NCBI RefSeq assembly: GCF_030269665.1
Contig: NZ_BSTS01000001.1
Coordinates: 248,001 to 312,000 of the forward strand
Origin: Actinomycetospora sp. NBRC 106375
Lineage (GTDB): Bacteria > Actinomycetota > Actinomycetes > Mycobacteriales > Pseudonocardiaceae
Length of the DNA: 64,000 bases
Reading direction: 5' to 3'
The notes beneath the pieces were generated by a model that did not search any database, was not told the origin of the DNA, and saw nothing but the letters and a program-made list of their open reading frames with translations. Below, in pieces: positions 48,852 through 63,127 of this stretch. The translations under genes and the position numbers were made by a program. Each line of letters begins with the position of its first letter. Within the stretch, counting starts at the first letter, position 1.

Positions 48852-50093
48852 TCAGCGCAGCCGTTCGGCGACGGCGTCCCACACCCGGGCGGCGAGGGCG
48901 GCCTTCGACCCCATCGGGAGGGGCTGGGATGAGCCGTCGGCCCCCAGCAGCCAGCCCTCGTTGTCCTCGACCTCGAAGGCCTTCCCGGCGCCCACGGCGT
49001 TGACGACGAGCAGGTCGCAGCCCTTGCGCTCGAGCTTCGCGCGGGCGTACTCGAGCACCGAGCCGTGGTCGTCGCCGGTCTCGGCCGCGAAGCCCACGAC
49101 GAGGCGCCGCGGGACGTCCTCGGTGACGAGCTCGCGGAGGATGTCCGGATTGAACTCGAGGGGGATGGAGGGGGCCTCCTCCCCCTTCTTGATCTTGCCG
49201 GCGGACATCGACGCGGGCCGGAAATCCGAGACTGCGGCGGCCATCACCACGACGTCGGCGGCCTTGGCGGCGTCCAGCACGGCGTCACGCATCTCGCGGG
49301 TGGTCTGCACGCGGCGAATCGCGACGGCTGCGGGCGGCTCGAGGTCGGCGATGGTGCCCGCGACGAGGGTGACCTCGGCGCCGCGCTGGGCCGCGACGCG
49401 GGCGAGCGCGTAGCCCTGGCGCCCCGACGAGCGGTTGCCCAGGGTGCGCACCGGGTCGAGCGGCTCGGCCGTACCGCCTGCGGAGACGACCACGCGGCGG
49501 CCCTCGAGGTCGCGCGGCAGCGGGAAGGGCTCGCCGGTCGTGCCCTGTGTCGAGCCCCACTCGAGCAGGAGGCGGGCGAACTCGGCGATCTCGGCCGGTT
49601 CGGGCAGGCGGCCCGGGCCGGTGTCGGCGCCGGTCAGGCGCCCGGAGGCGGGCTCGAGGACGACGGTGCCCCGGCGGCGCAGGGTGGCAACGTTGTCGAC
49701 CGTCGCGGGGTGCTCCCACATCTCGGTGTGCATCGCGGGCACGGCGAGCACCGGACATCGCGCGGTGAGCAGCGTCGAGGTCAGCAGGTCGTCTGCGCGG
49801 CCCTGGGCCGCGCGGGCCAGCAGGTCCGCCGTCGCGGGGACCAGCACGACGAGGTCGGCGCGCCGCCCCAAGGCGACGTGCTCGACCTCGGGCACGTTCT
49901 CGAAGACTCCGGAGAGCACGGGGCGGCCCGAGAGGGCCTCGAAGGTCGCGGCGCCGATGAACTCCAGCGCCGACCGGGTGGCCACCACCTGGACGTGGTT
50001 GCCGGCCTCGCGCAGGCGCCTCAGCACCTCGCAGGCCTTGTAGGCGGCGATGCCGCCCGAGACCCCGAGGACGATCTCCCGGGGGTCGGCCAC
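48852..50093 (-). CDS. coaBC: Bifunctional phosphopantothenoylcysteine decarboxylase / synthetase
   Basis: It performs two steps of coenzyme A synthesis. The CoaC half (about 1-185) is an FMN flavoprotein with VLGVSGGIAAYKACEVLRRL, the active-site region PAMHTEMWEHPAT and the substrate-clamp segment EPASGRLTGADTGPGRL. The CoaB half (about 190-413) has VVVSAGGTAEPLDPVRTLGNRSSG and the lysine-rich IKKGEEAPSIPLEFNPDI. The start is GTG 50093. It lies 2 bp after rpoZ and is followed by metK. Confidence 0.96.
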   Translation of the reverse strand: MADPREIVLGVSGGIAAYKACEVLRRLREAGNHVQVVATRSALEFIGAATFEALSGRPVLSGVFENVPEVEHVALGRRADLVVLVPATADLLARAAQGRADDLLTSTLLTARCPVLAVPAMHTEMWEHPATVDNVATLRRRGTVVLEPASGRLTGADTGPGRLPEPAEIAEFARLLLEWGSTQGTTGEPFPLPRDLEGRRVVVSAGGTAEPLDPVRTLGNRSSGRQGYALARVAAQRGAEVTLVAGTIADLEPPAAVAIRRVQTTREMRDAVLDAAKAADVVVMAAAVSDFRPASMSAGKIKKGEEAPSIPLEFNPDILRELVTEDVPRRLVVGFAAETGDDHGSVLEYARAKLERKGCDLLVVNAVGAGKAFEVEDNEGWLLGADGSSQPLPMGSKAALAARVWDAVAERLR

Positions 50094-50095
50094 CG

Positions 50096-50377
50096 CTACT
50101 CGCCCTCGGTGTGCTCGAGCAGGCCGGAGTGGATCTCGCGCATGGCCACCGACAGCGGCTTCTCGCGCGGGCCGGGCTCGACGAGCGGGCCCACGTACTC
50201 GAGCAGGCCCTCGCCCAGCTGGGCGTAGTAGTCGTTGATCTGACGGGCGCGCTTGGCCGCGTAGATGACCAGCGCGTACTTGGAGCTCACCGTCTCCAGC
50301 AGCTCGTCGATCGGAGGGTTGGTGATGCCCTCCGGGCCCTCGAGGATGCTGCCGGGCCGTCCGGTGGAAATGCTCAC
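50096..50377 (-). CDS. rpoZ: RNA polymerase omega subunit
   Basis: The smallest core subunit of RNA polymerase, which helps fold and hold the beta' chain. The 93-residue product starts at GTG 50377, overlapping the gmk stop (GTGA). The hallmark [29 protein letters not shown] segment (split at TVSSKY) spans about residues 18-45, and ends are as in actinobacterial omega ([18 protein letters not shown]). Confidence 0.96.
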   Translation of the reverse strand: MSISTGRPGSILEGPEGITNPPIDELLETVSSKYALVIYAAKRARQINDYYAQLGEGLLEYVGPLVEPGPREKPLSVAMREIHSGLLEHTEGE

Positions 50378-51048
50378 TCGCTCGCTCCTGCAGGGGTCGC
50401 GCCGGATGGTGATCGGTCCGACGGTGCTGATGACGCCGTCGGCACGGCCTCCCGGCCGGCGCGGCTGACGGGAGGACCAGCGCTCAACTCTACCAACCGC
50501 CGCGCGGTCTCCCCGACGTCGTGGTTGACGACGGTGACGTCGAACTCGGTGCTCGCGGCCAGTTCCTCGCGCGCGGTGGCCAGGCGGCGGTCGACGACCT
50601 CCGTCGCCTCGGTGCCCCGGCCGATGAGGCGGCCGACGAGCACCTCCCACGAGGGGGGCTCGAGGAAGACGAACAGCGCGTCGGGGCGCTGGGACCGGAC
50701 GGCGCGCGCACCCGCGAGATCCAGCTCGAGCAGCACCGGCTCGCCGCGGGACAGGTGCGCGTCCACCGGCGCCCGCGGCGTGCCCGAGCGGTGCATGCCG
50801 CCGTGGATCTCGGCCCACTCGAGCAGCTCGCCTTCGGTGATCATGCGGTCGAACTCCGCCGCGTCGACGAAGTGGTAGTCGCGCCCGTCGACCTCCCCGG
50901 GCCGGGCGGCCCGGGTGGTCGCGGACACGCTGAACCACAACGGCGCACGGATGCGGCGGAGCTCGGCCACTACCGTGCTCTTGCCGACCCCCGAGGGCCC
51001 GGCCAGCACCATCAGCCGGCCGGGCCCGTGGTCCGGGGGTGCGGTCAC
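50374..51048 (-). CDS. gmk: Guanylate kinase
   Basis: It phosphorylates GMP to GDP. The 224-residue protein has the P-loop [11 protein letters not shown] at 15-25, the GMP-binding stretch [22 protein letters not shown] (broken by short loops) and [12 protein letters not shown] Ser/Pro/Ala-rich tail of about 30 residues extends past the catalytic core and overlaps the rpoZ start. It begins with GTG 51048, 4 bp after mihF, the order usual in actinobacteria. Confidence 0.96.
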   Translation of the reverse strand: MTAPPDHGPGRLMVLAGPSGVGKSTVVAELRRIRAPLWFSVSATTRAARPGEVDGRDYHFVDAAEFDRMITEGELLEWAEIHGGMHRSGTPRAPVDAHLSRGEPVLLELDLAGARAVRSQRPDALFVFLEPPSWEVLVGRLIGRGTEATEVVDRRLATAREELAASTEFDVTVVNHDVGETARRLVELSAGPPVSRAGREAVPTASSAPSDRSPSGATPAGASE

Positions 51049-51052
51049 CGGC

Positions 51053-51370
51053 TCACTCGCCGGAGAACTCGTCGAGCAGCGCCTTGCGCTGGCGCTCGCC
51101 CAGGCCGCGCAGACGGCGGCTCGGGGCGATCTCCAGGCGCTCCATGATCTGCTGTGCGCGGACCTTGCCCACGCCCGGCATGGCCTCCAGCAGCGCCGAG
51201 ACCTTCATCTTGCCGAGCACCTCGTCCGAGTCGGCCTGCTCGAGCACCTCCGAGAGGCTGGTGCCTCCGCGCTTGAGCCGCTCCTTGAGCTCGGCCCGGG
51301 CACGGCGAGCGGCGGCGGCCTTCTCCAGCGCCGCGGCCCGCTGCTCCTCGGTCAGCTCGGGTAATGCCAC
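51053..51370 (-). CDS. mihF: Actinobacterial integration host factor mIHF
   Basis: A nucleoid-associated, DNA-binding protein required for phage integration in mycobacteria and for chromosome organisation. The GTG at 51370 follows GGAGGAG, giving 105 residues. An N-terminal basic helix ([22 protein letters not shown]) precedes the helix-two-turn-helix core ([21 protein letters not shown]), and [17 protein letters not shown] ends the protein. It is directly upstream of gmk, as in M. tuberculosis. Confidence 0.95.
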   Translation of the reverse strand: MALPELTEEQRAAALEKAAAARRARAELKERLKRGGTSLSEVLEQADSDEVLGKMKVSALLEAMPGVGKVRAQQIMERLEIAPSRRLRGLGERQRKALLDEFSGE

Positions 51371-51427
51371 GTTCTCCTCCGGGGGTCGTGACGACGGGCT
51401 CCGGCCCTCGCGGACCGGGCGCCGTGG

Positions 51428-51456
51428 TGGCGAATGGCTTGACCAGTGATGGCGAA
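51428..51456. promoter_or_regulatory. Direct repeat TGGCGAA before mihF
   Basis: TGGCGAA occurs at 51428-51434 and 51450-51456, 22 bp apart, about two helical turns. They lie 58-86 bp upstream of the mihF GTG in a 199-bp gap without genes, so they may be an operator or activator site. Confidence 0.4.
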
Positions 51457-51569
51457 CGTACCGCGCGCGGCCGACGTCGACAGTCCGTGGGGCCGGAGTG
51501 TCCGCAGGTCGGACGGCCGTCGCGCCCACCGGCCGTGATCGTCGGACGGAGGGCACCCACGCGGACGGT

Positions 51570-52510
51570 CTACCCGGTGAGCGACCCGTTCAGCGCGCCG
51601 ACCGCGGCTCTCAGCGCTCCGTGGTCGGGGCCGGCGGTGAGCACCTCCCGTGCGCTCACCGGGACGACCGGTCCACCGGCCTCCCCGAGCGCGCCGGACG
51701 GACCCGAGGCTCCGAACACCGCGGCCACGTCGGCGGGCGTGCCCCCCTGGGCACCCAGCCCCGGCACGAGCACAGGGCCGCCCAGCGCGGCGAGATCCAG
51801 GCCGTGGTCGCGGCCGGTCGTGCCGCGGGTGAGCCCCACGACCGCGCCGGCCGACCCGTCGCCGAGCCCGCCCGCGTGCGCGGCGTTGTGGTCGGCGAGG
51901 GCGTCCACCACCGACTGGGCCACCTCCCGCATGCGGCGATGTCCAGCTCCGCTGCGCTGCGTGTCAGGCGGAGACCCCCCGGGCCCCGCCACCCACGCCT
52001 GGGCCGACTGGACCCCCGACGCCTCCGGGTTCGAGGTCCGGGCCAGGACGAACACGCCACGGCCGGTGGCGACGGCGAGGTCGAGCGCCGGGGCGAGCGC
52101 GCCGACCCCGAGGTAGGGCGAGAGCGTCACCGCGTCGGCGGCCAGCGGCGCGTCGTCGCCGAGCCAGGCGCGGGCGTAGCCGGCCATCGTCGAGCCGATG
52201 TCGCCGCGCTTGGCGTCGGCGAGCGTGAGGGCCCCGGCCTCCCGGGCGTCGGCCAGCGCGCGCTCGAGGGCGCCGAGGCCGGCGGACCCGTACACCTCGA
52301 ACAGCGCGACCTGCGGCTTGAACAGCGCCACGTGCCCGGCGAGCGCCTCGACGACGCCGCGGGCGAACCGCTCGACGCCCGCCGGGTCGGCGTCGAGACC
52401 CCACGCCGACAGCAGGCCCGGGTGCGGGTCGATCCCGACACACAGCGGCCCGTGGGCCTCGACGGCCTCGCGCAGCCGCGTGCGGAACGCCGCCCTCGGA
52501 CCGGTGGGGC

Positions 52511-52514
<4 letters not shown>
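51570..52514 (-). CDS. pyrF: Orotidine 5'-phosphate decarboxylase, type 2
   Basis: The last step of UMP synthesis. The 314-residue protein is of the mycobacterial type: [16 protein letters not shown] near 35, [10 protein letters not shown], and the active-site lysines in [14 protein letters not shown] near 115. Between [10 protein letters not shown] and [12 protein letters not shown] lies an extra stretch of about 20 residues with [14 protein letters not shown], encoded by DNA resembling the 31-bp repeat, apparently an in-frame insertion in a surface loop. GTG 52514 overlaps the carB stop (GTGA). Confidence 0.94.
51943..51969. repeat. Degenerate relative of the 31-bp repeat, inside pyrF
   Basis: Read on the minus strand this segment, GACACGCAGCGCAGCGGAGC and the next few bases, aligns with GAGACGGAGCGGAGCGGAGC of the 31-bp repeat at most positions. 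It encodes the extra DTQRSGA loop of PyrF. Relatedness is judged by eye. Confidence 0.5.
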
Positions 52515-55933
<3,419 letters not shown>

Positions 55934-55936
55934 GCG

Positions 55937-57043
55937 TTACTTCCCCATCAGATCCGCGAATCGGTCGAAGAGGTCGGCCGCGTCGTGCGGACCGGCCGCG
56001 GCCTCCGGGTGGTACTGGACGCTGAGGGCCGGGACGCCTTCGCAGGTCACGCCCTCGACGGTGCCGTCGTTCGGGCAGGAGTGGCTCAGGTGGACGGTGC
56101 CGAACGGCGAGTCCACCCGGGCCCCCGGCTCGCCGGCGACGGCGAACCCGTGGTTCTGGCTGGTGATGGCCACCGCGCCGGTCGTGTGGTCGACGACCGG
56201 GACGTTGATCCCGCGGTGCCCGTAGCGCATCTTGTAGGTCCCCAGCCCGAGCGCGCGGGAGAGGATCTGGTTGCCGAAGCAGATGCCGAACAGCGGCACC
56301 TCGCGGCGGAGCACCTCGGCGGTGAGGGCGACGGCCTGGTCGGCCGTCGCGGGGTCGCCGGGGCCGTTGGAGAGGAACACGCCGTCCGGCGAGCCGTCCA
56401 ACAGCTCCTCGATGGTCGCCGACGACGGCAGCACGCGGGTCTCGATGCCGCGCGCGGCGAGCATCCGAGGTGTGTTGGCCTTGATGCCGAGGTCGAGCGC
56501 CGCGACGCGGAAGCGGGTCTCCCCCGCGGCCGGGACCGTGTAGGGCTCGCGGGTCGTCACCGCGCCCGCGAGGTCCGCGCCGGCCATCGGCGGGCTGTCG
56601 AGCACCTCCGCGCGCATCGTCGTCGCGTCGCCGAGCGCGTCGCCGGAGAAGATCCCGGCGCGCATCGAGCCCGCCTCGCGGAGCCGCCGCGTGATCGCGC
56701 GGGTGTCGACGCCGGCCAGCCCGACGACGCCCTGGCGGGCGAGCTCCTCGGGCAGGCCGCGCCGGGAGCGCCAGTTCGACGGGCGGCGGGCGGGGTCGCG
56801 CACCACGTAGCCCGCGACCTGGATCGCGCCCGACTCGTCGTCCTCGTCGTTCCACCCGGTGTTGCCGATGTGCGGCGCGGTGGCCACGACGATCTGCCGG
56901 TGGTAGCTGGGGTCGGTCAGCGTCTCCTGGTAGCCAGTCATCCCCGTGGCGAACACCGCCTCGCCCAGCGTGCGTCCGCGGGCCCCGAACGCCTCGCCGC
57001 GGTGGAGGCTGCCGTCCTCGAGGACGAGCACCGCCTCATCCAT
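55937..57043 (-). CDS. carA: Carbamoyl-phosphate synthase small chain
   Basis: The glutaminase subunit that feeds ammonia to CarB. The 368-residue protein has the N-terminal [25 protein letters not shown] domain in two pieces and a class I glutamine amidotransferase domain with the nucleophile Cys in [12 protein letters not shown] and the His/Glu pair in [14 protein letters not shown] 57043 overlaps the end of pyrC by 8 bp. No gene lies between pyrC and carA, unlike M. tuberculosis as I recall it. Confidence 0.97.
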   Translation of the reverse strand: MDEAVLVLEDGSLHRGEAFGARGRTLGEAVFATGMTGYQETLTDPSYHRQIVVATAPHIGNTGWNDEDDESGAIQVAGYVVRDPARRPSNWRSRRGLPEELARQGVVGLAGVDTRAITRRLREAGSMRAGIFSGDALGDATTMRAEVLDSPPMAGADLAGAVTTREPYTVPAAGETRFRVAALDLGIKANTPRMLAARGIETRVLPSSATIEELLDGSPDGVFLSNGPGDPATADQAVALTAEVLRREVPLFGICFGNQILSRALGLGTYKMRYGHRGINVPVVDHTTGAVAITSQNHGFAVAGEPGARVDSPFGTVHLSHSCPNDGTVEGVTCEGVPALSVQYHPEAAAGPHDAADLFDRFADLMGK

Positions 57044-58327
57044 GGTTCTCCACTCCGTTCACTGCACCGTCCCGCACCGTCCACCGGCCCCGCAGCATGG
57101 TGTGCACCACGGAGACCGGCATCTCCGTCCCCTCATAAGGGGTGTTCTCCGCCCGGCTCGCCAGCGTGGCGCCCCGGACCGTCCAGGCGGCGTCCGGGTC
57201 GACCAGTGTCAGCGTCGCCGGCTCGCCCGCCCTCAGGGGGCGGCCCTGGTCTCCCAGCCCCGCGATGCGCGCGGGGGCCTCGCTGCACACCCGCGCCACG
57301 CCGCGCCAGTCGAGCAGGCCGGTGGCGACCATCGTCGTCGCCACCACCGGTAGCGCCGTCTGCAGCCCCAGCATGCCGGGTCGGGCCGCGGACCACTCAC
57401 AGTCCTTGGCCTCCACGGCGTGCGGGGCGTGGTCGGTGGCCACGCAGTCGACCGTCCCGTCGGCGAGTGCGCGACGCAGCGCTTGCGTGTCGGCGTCGGG
57501 GCGCAGCGGCGGGTTGACCTTGTGCACCGGGTCGTAGTCCTGCGCCGCGGTGTCGGTGAGCAGCAGGTGGTGCGGGGTGACCTCGGCGGACACCCGGACG
57601 TCGTAGCGCTCCCGGGCCCACCGCAGGATCTCCGCGGAGCGTGCCGTCGACAGGTGACAGACGTGCAGCCGCGCCCCAGCGGCCGCGGCGAGCATCACGT
57701 CGCGCGCGACGATCGACTCCTCGGCCGCCGGGTCCCAGCCGGCGAGCCCCAGCCGCGCCGCGACGGGACCCTCGTGCGCCTGCGCCCCGACCGTGAGCCG
57801 GTGGTCCTCGGCATGCTGGGCCACCACGGCGTCCAGGGCGCGGGCGTACTCGAGGGCCCGTCGCATCACCAGCGGGTCGTTCACGCAGCGGCCGTCGTCG
57901 GAGAACATCCGCACCCGGGCGGGCGAGGCGGCCATCATGCCCATCTCGGCGAGCTTGGCGCCCTCGAGCCCGACGGTGACGGCGCCGACGGGGTGGACGT
58001 CGACCAGGCCGACCTCGCGTCCGCGGCGCCAGACGTGCTCGACGACCACCGGCGAGTCGGCGACCGGGTCGGTGTTCGGCATCGCGAACACGGCGGTGTA
58101 GCCGCCCAGCGCGGCGGCCGCCGACCCCGTCCCGACGGTCTCGGCCTCCTCACCGCCGGGCTCGCGCAGGTGGGTGTGGAGGTCGACGAGGCCGGGGAGC
58201 GCGATCAGGCCGTCGGCGTCGAGGGTCTCGTCGGGGTCGTCCACCGCGTCGACGAGCAGGCCGTCGCGGACGTGGAGGTCTGCTGCGTCCTCCCCGTACG
58301 GTCGCGCGCCCCGGATCCTGGTGGTGG

Positions 58328-58331
<4 letters not shown>
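57036..58331 (-). CDS. pyrC: Dihydroorotase
   Basis: A zinc amidohydrolase that closes carbamoyl aspartate to dihydroorotate. The 431-residue type I protein has the metal motif [12 protein letters not shown] near 56, FAMPNTDP near 96, the His ligands in [10 protein letters not shown] and [12 protein letters not shown], with the catalytic Asp in ATDHAP. The start is GTG 58331, overlapping the pyrB stop by 4 bp. Type I dihydroorotases often associate with PyrB, which fits the coupling. Confidence 0.96.
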
Positions 58332-59964
<1,633 letters not shown>

Positions 59965-59978
59965 TCAGGACTACTTGC

Positions 59979-59984
59979 ACACTA
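59979..59984 (-). promoter_or_regulatory. Likely -10 box of the pyr operon
   Basis: TAGTGT on the minus strand, 66 bp before the pyrR GTG, would start a transcript just upstream of the PyrR-binding loop. The same hexamer occurs before metK. The -35 region is not clear. Confidence 0.45.
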
Positions 59985-60228
59985 TCAGCGACGACGGACC
60001 CGCCCGCTGGGGCGTGTCACCCGGTTCGCCGCCGGGTGTGCCCGTTCGGGCGCTACGCCCCGTGGTCCGTGCCCGGACGAGGTGCCACGAGCCACACCGG
60101 CGACGATCCACACGATCCCCGGCTTGACCATGTGAGCACCGGGGGCGCATCATCACTCTCCGTATCGACTTCGCTGGGTGCACGGGCGGGGCGACACGGG
60201 CGACGCGAAAGGACGGGGTGTCCGCCAG

Positions 60229-60723
60229 ATGGGTGACTATGCGAAGGCGCTGGGGTCGAAGCTCCGGGGCATCCGCCAGCAGCAGGGGCTGTCGCTGCAC
60301 GGGGTCGAGCAGAAGTCCGGGGGCCGGTGGAAGGCCGTCGTCGTCGGCTCGTACGAACGTGGCGACCGTGCCGTGACCGTCCAGAAGCTCGCCGAGCTCG
60401 CCGACTTCTACGGCGTGCCCGTGGCCGAGCTGCTCCCCGAGGGCCGCGTGCCCTCCGGCTCGGAGCCCGCCGCCAAGATCGTGATCAACCTCGAGCGACT
60501 GCAGCAGCTGCCCGCCGAGAAGGCCGGCCCGCTGGCCCGCTACGCCGCGGCCATCCAGAGCCAGCGCGGCGACTACAACGGCAAGGTCCTCTCCATCCGC
60601 AACGAGGACCTGCGCTCGCTCGCGATCATCTACGACATGAGCCCGGGCGAGCTGTCCGACCAGCTCGTCGACTGGGGCGTCCTCCCGCCCGAGGCGCGCG
60701 TCGCGCGGGCGATGGAGGACTAG
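60229..60723 (+). CDS. bldD: Developmental master regulator BldD
   Basis: BldD is the cyclic-di-GMP-controlled repressor of sporulation genes in Streptomyces; non-sporulating relatives keep it as well. The 164-residue protein has the N-terminal XRE-type helix-turn-helix (KLRGIRQQQGLSLHGVEQKS; VVGSYERGDRAVTVQKLAELA) and the C-terminal domain that binds c-di-GMP (about 80-164), with an RNEDLRSL segment in the position of the RxD-x8-RxxD-type signature; only part of that signature is visible to me. ATG 60229 (MGDYAKALGSKL) matches the family start. It is divergent from pyrR and ends in the dispersed two-hairpin repeat. Confidence 0.93.
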   Translation: MGDYAKALGSKLRGIRQQQGLSLHGVEQKSGGRWKAVVVGSYERGDRAVTVQKLAELADFYGVPVAELLPEGRVPSGSEPAAKIVINLERLQQLPAEKAGPLARYAAAIQSQRGDYNGKVLSIRNEDLRSLAIIYDMSPGELSDQLVDWGVLPPEARVARAMED

Positions 60724-60737
60724 CGGGCGAGGTCGTC

Positions 60738-60816
60738 GCAGCGAACGCCCTATCGGCGTGCTCAAGTGGACGTTCGCTGCTTCTATGCGCACGAACTCCC
60801 CGTTCGCGCCGCCGTC
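60738..60816. repeat. Dispersed two-hairpin repeat, copy 2
   Basis: GCAGCGAACG (60738-60747) pairs with CGTTCGCTGC (60771-60780) around a 23-nt loop, followed by TTCT and a second hairpin CGAAC-TCCCC-GTTCG (60792-60806). From 60772 to 60816 it matches copy 1 (7568-7612) at 42 of 45 bases. As in copy 1 it fills a gap between convergent genes, here bldD and nusB, and probably terminates both. Confidence 0.85.
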
Positions 60817-60826
60817 AGCCCCGCCG

Positions 60827-61366
60827 TCAGCCTTCGGTGGGCTCGTCGTCGGCCGGCGCGTCCCCGTCCGCGGGCGCCAGCTCGACGCCCGCCGGGACGT
60901 CCACGCGGTCCGGCGACGGCGGCGCCACCGTGCCGGGCTGCCCCGAGGACACCCCCGCGAGCACGCCGTTGACGAAGCGCGGCGAGTCGTCGGTCGAGAG
61001 CTCGCGGGCCAGGTCGATGGCCTCGTCGATGGCGACCGGGTCCGGCACGTCGTCGGAGTACCGGATCTCGAAGACCCCGATGCGCAGGATCATGCGGTCG
61101 ACCGCCGGCATCCGCGCCATCGTCCAGCCGCGCGAGTAGGACGAGATCACCGCGTCGATCTCGTCGCGGTGCTCGATCACCCCCTCGACGAGCGAGGCGG
61201 CGAAGTCCGACACCGGCGGGGCATCGGCGCCCGCGATGCGCCGGGCGAGCACCTCCTGCGCGTCCTCGGCGCGGGCCTCGGACTCGAAGAGGATGTCCAG
61301 GGCCCGCTTGCGGGCCTTGGAGCGGGAGCCCTTGCGGGGTGTGGGGGGTGAGGCTGGTCCGGACAC
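60827..61366 (-). CDS. nusB: Transcription antitermination factor NusB
   Basis: NusB binds boxA RNA and S10 in rRNA antitermination complexes. The 179-residue protein has the N-terminal Arg/Lys helix SRSKARKRALDILFESEAR (residues 14-32), the central MPAVDRMILRIGVFEI, and AIDEAIDLARELSTDDSPRFVNGVL, all diagnostic. A low-complexity acidic tail of about 35 residues follows. GTG 61366 starts 1 bp after the efp stop. Confidence 0.96.
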   Translation of the reverse strand: MSGPASPPTPRKGSRSKARKRALDILFESEARAEDAQEVLARRIAGADAPPVSDFAASLVEGVIEHRDEIDAVISSYSRGWTMARMPAVDRMILRIGVFEIRYSDDVPDPVAIDEAIDLARELSTDDSPRFVNGVLAGVSSGQPGTVAPPSPDRVDVPAGVELAPADGDAPADDEPTEG

Positions 61367-61367
61367 C

Positions 61368-61931
61368 TCAGCCGCTCACGCGACCCAGATAGCGCCCGTC
61401 ACGGGTGTCGACCTTGACCTTGGTGCCGGTCTCGAGGAACAGCGGGACCTGGATCTCCGCGCCGGTCGAGACCGTGGCCGGCTTCGTGCCGCCGGTCGAG
61501 CGGTCGCCCTGCAGGCCCGGGTCGGTCTGGGTGATCTCCAGCTCGACCGACGCCGGCAGCTCGATGTAGAGCGGCACGCCGTCGTTGAAGGAGACCTGGA
61601 CCTCCTGGTTCTCCAGGAGGAAGCGTGACTGGTCGCCCACGGTCGCGGCGTTCACCGGGACCTGCTCGTAGTCGGCGGCGTCCATGAAGATGAAGTCGTC
61701 GCCGTCGCGGTACAGGTAGGTCATGTCGCGGCGGTCGACGTTGGCGGTCTCGACCTTGGTGCCCGCGTTGAAGGTCTTGTCGACGACCTTGCCGGTCATG
61801 ACGTTCTTCAGCGTCGTGCGGACGAAGGCGCCGCCCTTGCCCGGCTTGACGTGCTGGAACTCGGTGACCGACCACAGGTTGCCGTCGATCCGCAGCACCA
61901 TGCCGTTCTTCAGGTCGTTCGTCGTCGCCAC
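61368..61931 (-). CDS. efp: Translation elongation factor P
   Basis: EF-P relieves ribosome stalling at proline runs. The GTG at 61931 gives 187 residues, the standard length, starting [19 protein letters not shown]. The acceptor loop [11 protein letters not shown] puts K32 at the tip, equivalent to the modified lysine of E. coli; no modification gene (epmA/B, ymfI, earP) is near. The C-terminal [12 protein letters not shown] and [21 protein letters not shown] domains are intact. It lies between pepQ and nusB. Confidence 0.97.
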   Translation of the reverse strand: MATTNDLKNGMVLRIDGNLWSVTEFQHVKPGKGGAFVRTTLKNVMTGKVVDKTFNAGTKVETANVDRRDMTYLYRDGDDFIFMDAADYEQVPVNAATVGDQSRFLLENQEVQVSFNDGVPLYIELPASVELEITQTDPGLQGDRSTGGTKPATVSTGAEIQVPLFLETGTKVKVDTRDGRYLGRVSG

Positions 61932-61956
61932 GGGAGCGCTCTCTCCTACGGGTCGT

Positions 61957-63087
61957 CTACTCGGGCACGAGGTCCCGGGGGCTCTGTGTGAGGGGCACGG
62001 CACCGTCGTCGGTGACGACGAGCGTGTCCTCGATCCGGACCCCGCCCCGCCCGGCCAGGTACACCCCCGGCTCGACGGTGACCGTCATCCCCGCATCCAG
62101 GGTAGCGGTCGCGGTCGCGGACACCGCCGGAGCCTCGTGGATGACCAGCCCGACGCCGTGCCCGAGGCCGTGCACGAACTGCTCGCCGAACCCCGCCGCG
62201 GTGATGACGTCGCGGGCGGCGGCGTCCACGTCGCGTGTCGCGGTGCCCGGCGCGAGGGCCGACCGCCCGGCCGCGGCGGCCTCGGCGACGAGGGCGTGCA
62301 GGTCCCGCTGCCAGCCGGCCGGGGTCCCGACGACCACCGTGCGCGTCATGTCCGAGTGGTAGCCGTCGACGAGCGCGCCGAAGTCCATGGTCAGCAGGTC
62401 GCCGTCGGCCAGGGGCGCGTCGGTCGGCTCGTGGTGCGGGATCGCGGCGTGCGCGCCGGCGGCGACGATCGTGTCGAACGACGGGCCCTCGGCGCCCGCC
62501 TCGCGCATGCGCTCCTCGAGGTCGCGGGCGACCTCGCGCTCGGTGCGCCCGGCGTGCAGGCCCCCGTGGGCGATCAGCCCGGCGAGCGCGGCGTCCGCGG
62601 CGGCGCAGGCCTGGCGCAGGGCGTCGACCTCGCCCGCATCCTTGATCGCCCGCAGCGTCTCGACGAGGCCCGGTGCCCGCGTGAGCTCCCCGTCCTCCAG
62701 CGCGGCCACGAGCGCGTCGTGCCCGTCGACGGTGACGTGGGCGCTGTCGAACCCGATCCGTCCTCGTCGATCGTTCAGCAGTGCCGGTGCGCAGGCGCGC
62801 TCGACGAGCACCGGGAGGTCGGGCGTCTGGGCGGCGGCCTGCGTCGTGTAGCGGCCGTCGGTGGCGAGCACCGTGTGCTCCTCGCCGCGGTCGGCGTCGT
62901 CGCCGGCATCGACGAGCAGCGCGGCGTTCGAGCCCGTGAACCCCGACAGGTAGCGGACGTTCACGAGGTCGGTGACGAGCAGCGCGTCCAGCCCCGCCTC
63001 CCGCAGGGCCGCGCGCAGGGCGTCGCGACGCCGAGCGTGACCGCCGGGGGCACGCTCCGGACGGGTCGGGACCCCCGGAGTCAGCAT
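61957..63087 (-). CDS. pepQ: Xaa-Pro aminopeptidase family protein (PepQ-like)
   Basis: A 376-residue M24 metallopeptidase that cleaves next to proline. The N-terminal creatinase-like domain has [23 protein letters not shown]; the pita-bread domain has the five metal ligands in [17 protein letters not shown] (two Asp), HGLGHGVGL (His), VEPGVYL (Glu) and RIEDTLVVT (Glu). The ATG at 63087 gives a sensible start. It precedes efp and nusB, as in M. tuberculosis. Confidence 0.93.
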   Translation of the reverse strand: MLTPGVPTRPERAPGGHARRRDALRAALREAGLDALLVTDLVNVRYLSGFTGSNAALLVDAGDDADRGEEHTVLATDGRYTTQAAAQTPDLPVLVERACAPALLNDRRGRIGFDSAHVTVDGHDALVAALEDGELTRAPGLVETLRAIKDAGEVDALRQACAAADAALAGLIAHGGLHAGRTEREVARDLEERMREAGAEGPSFDTIVAAGAHAAIPHHEPTDAPLADGDLLTMDFGALVDGYHSDMTRTVVVGTPAGWQRDLHALVAEAAAAGRSALAPGTATRDVDAAARDVITAAGFGEQFVHGLGHGVGLVIHEAPAVSATATATLDAGMTVTVEPGVYLAGRGGVRIEDTLVVTDDGAVPLTQSPRDLVPE

Positions 63088-63127
63088 GGGCGTCAGCCTA
63101 GGTGAGGGCGGGTCGTACGGTGTCGGG

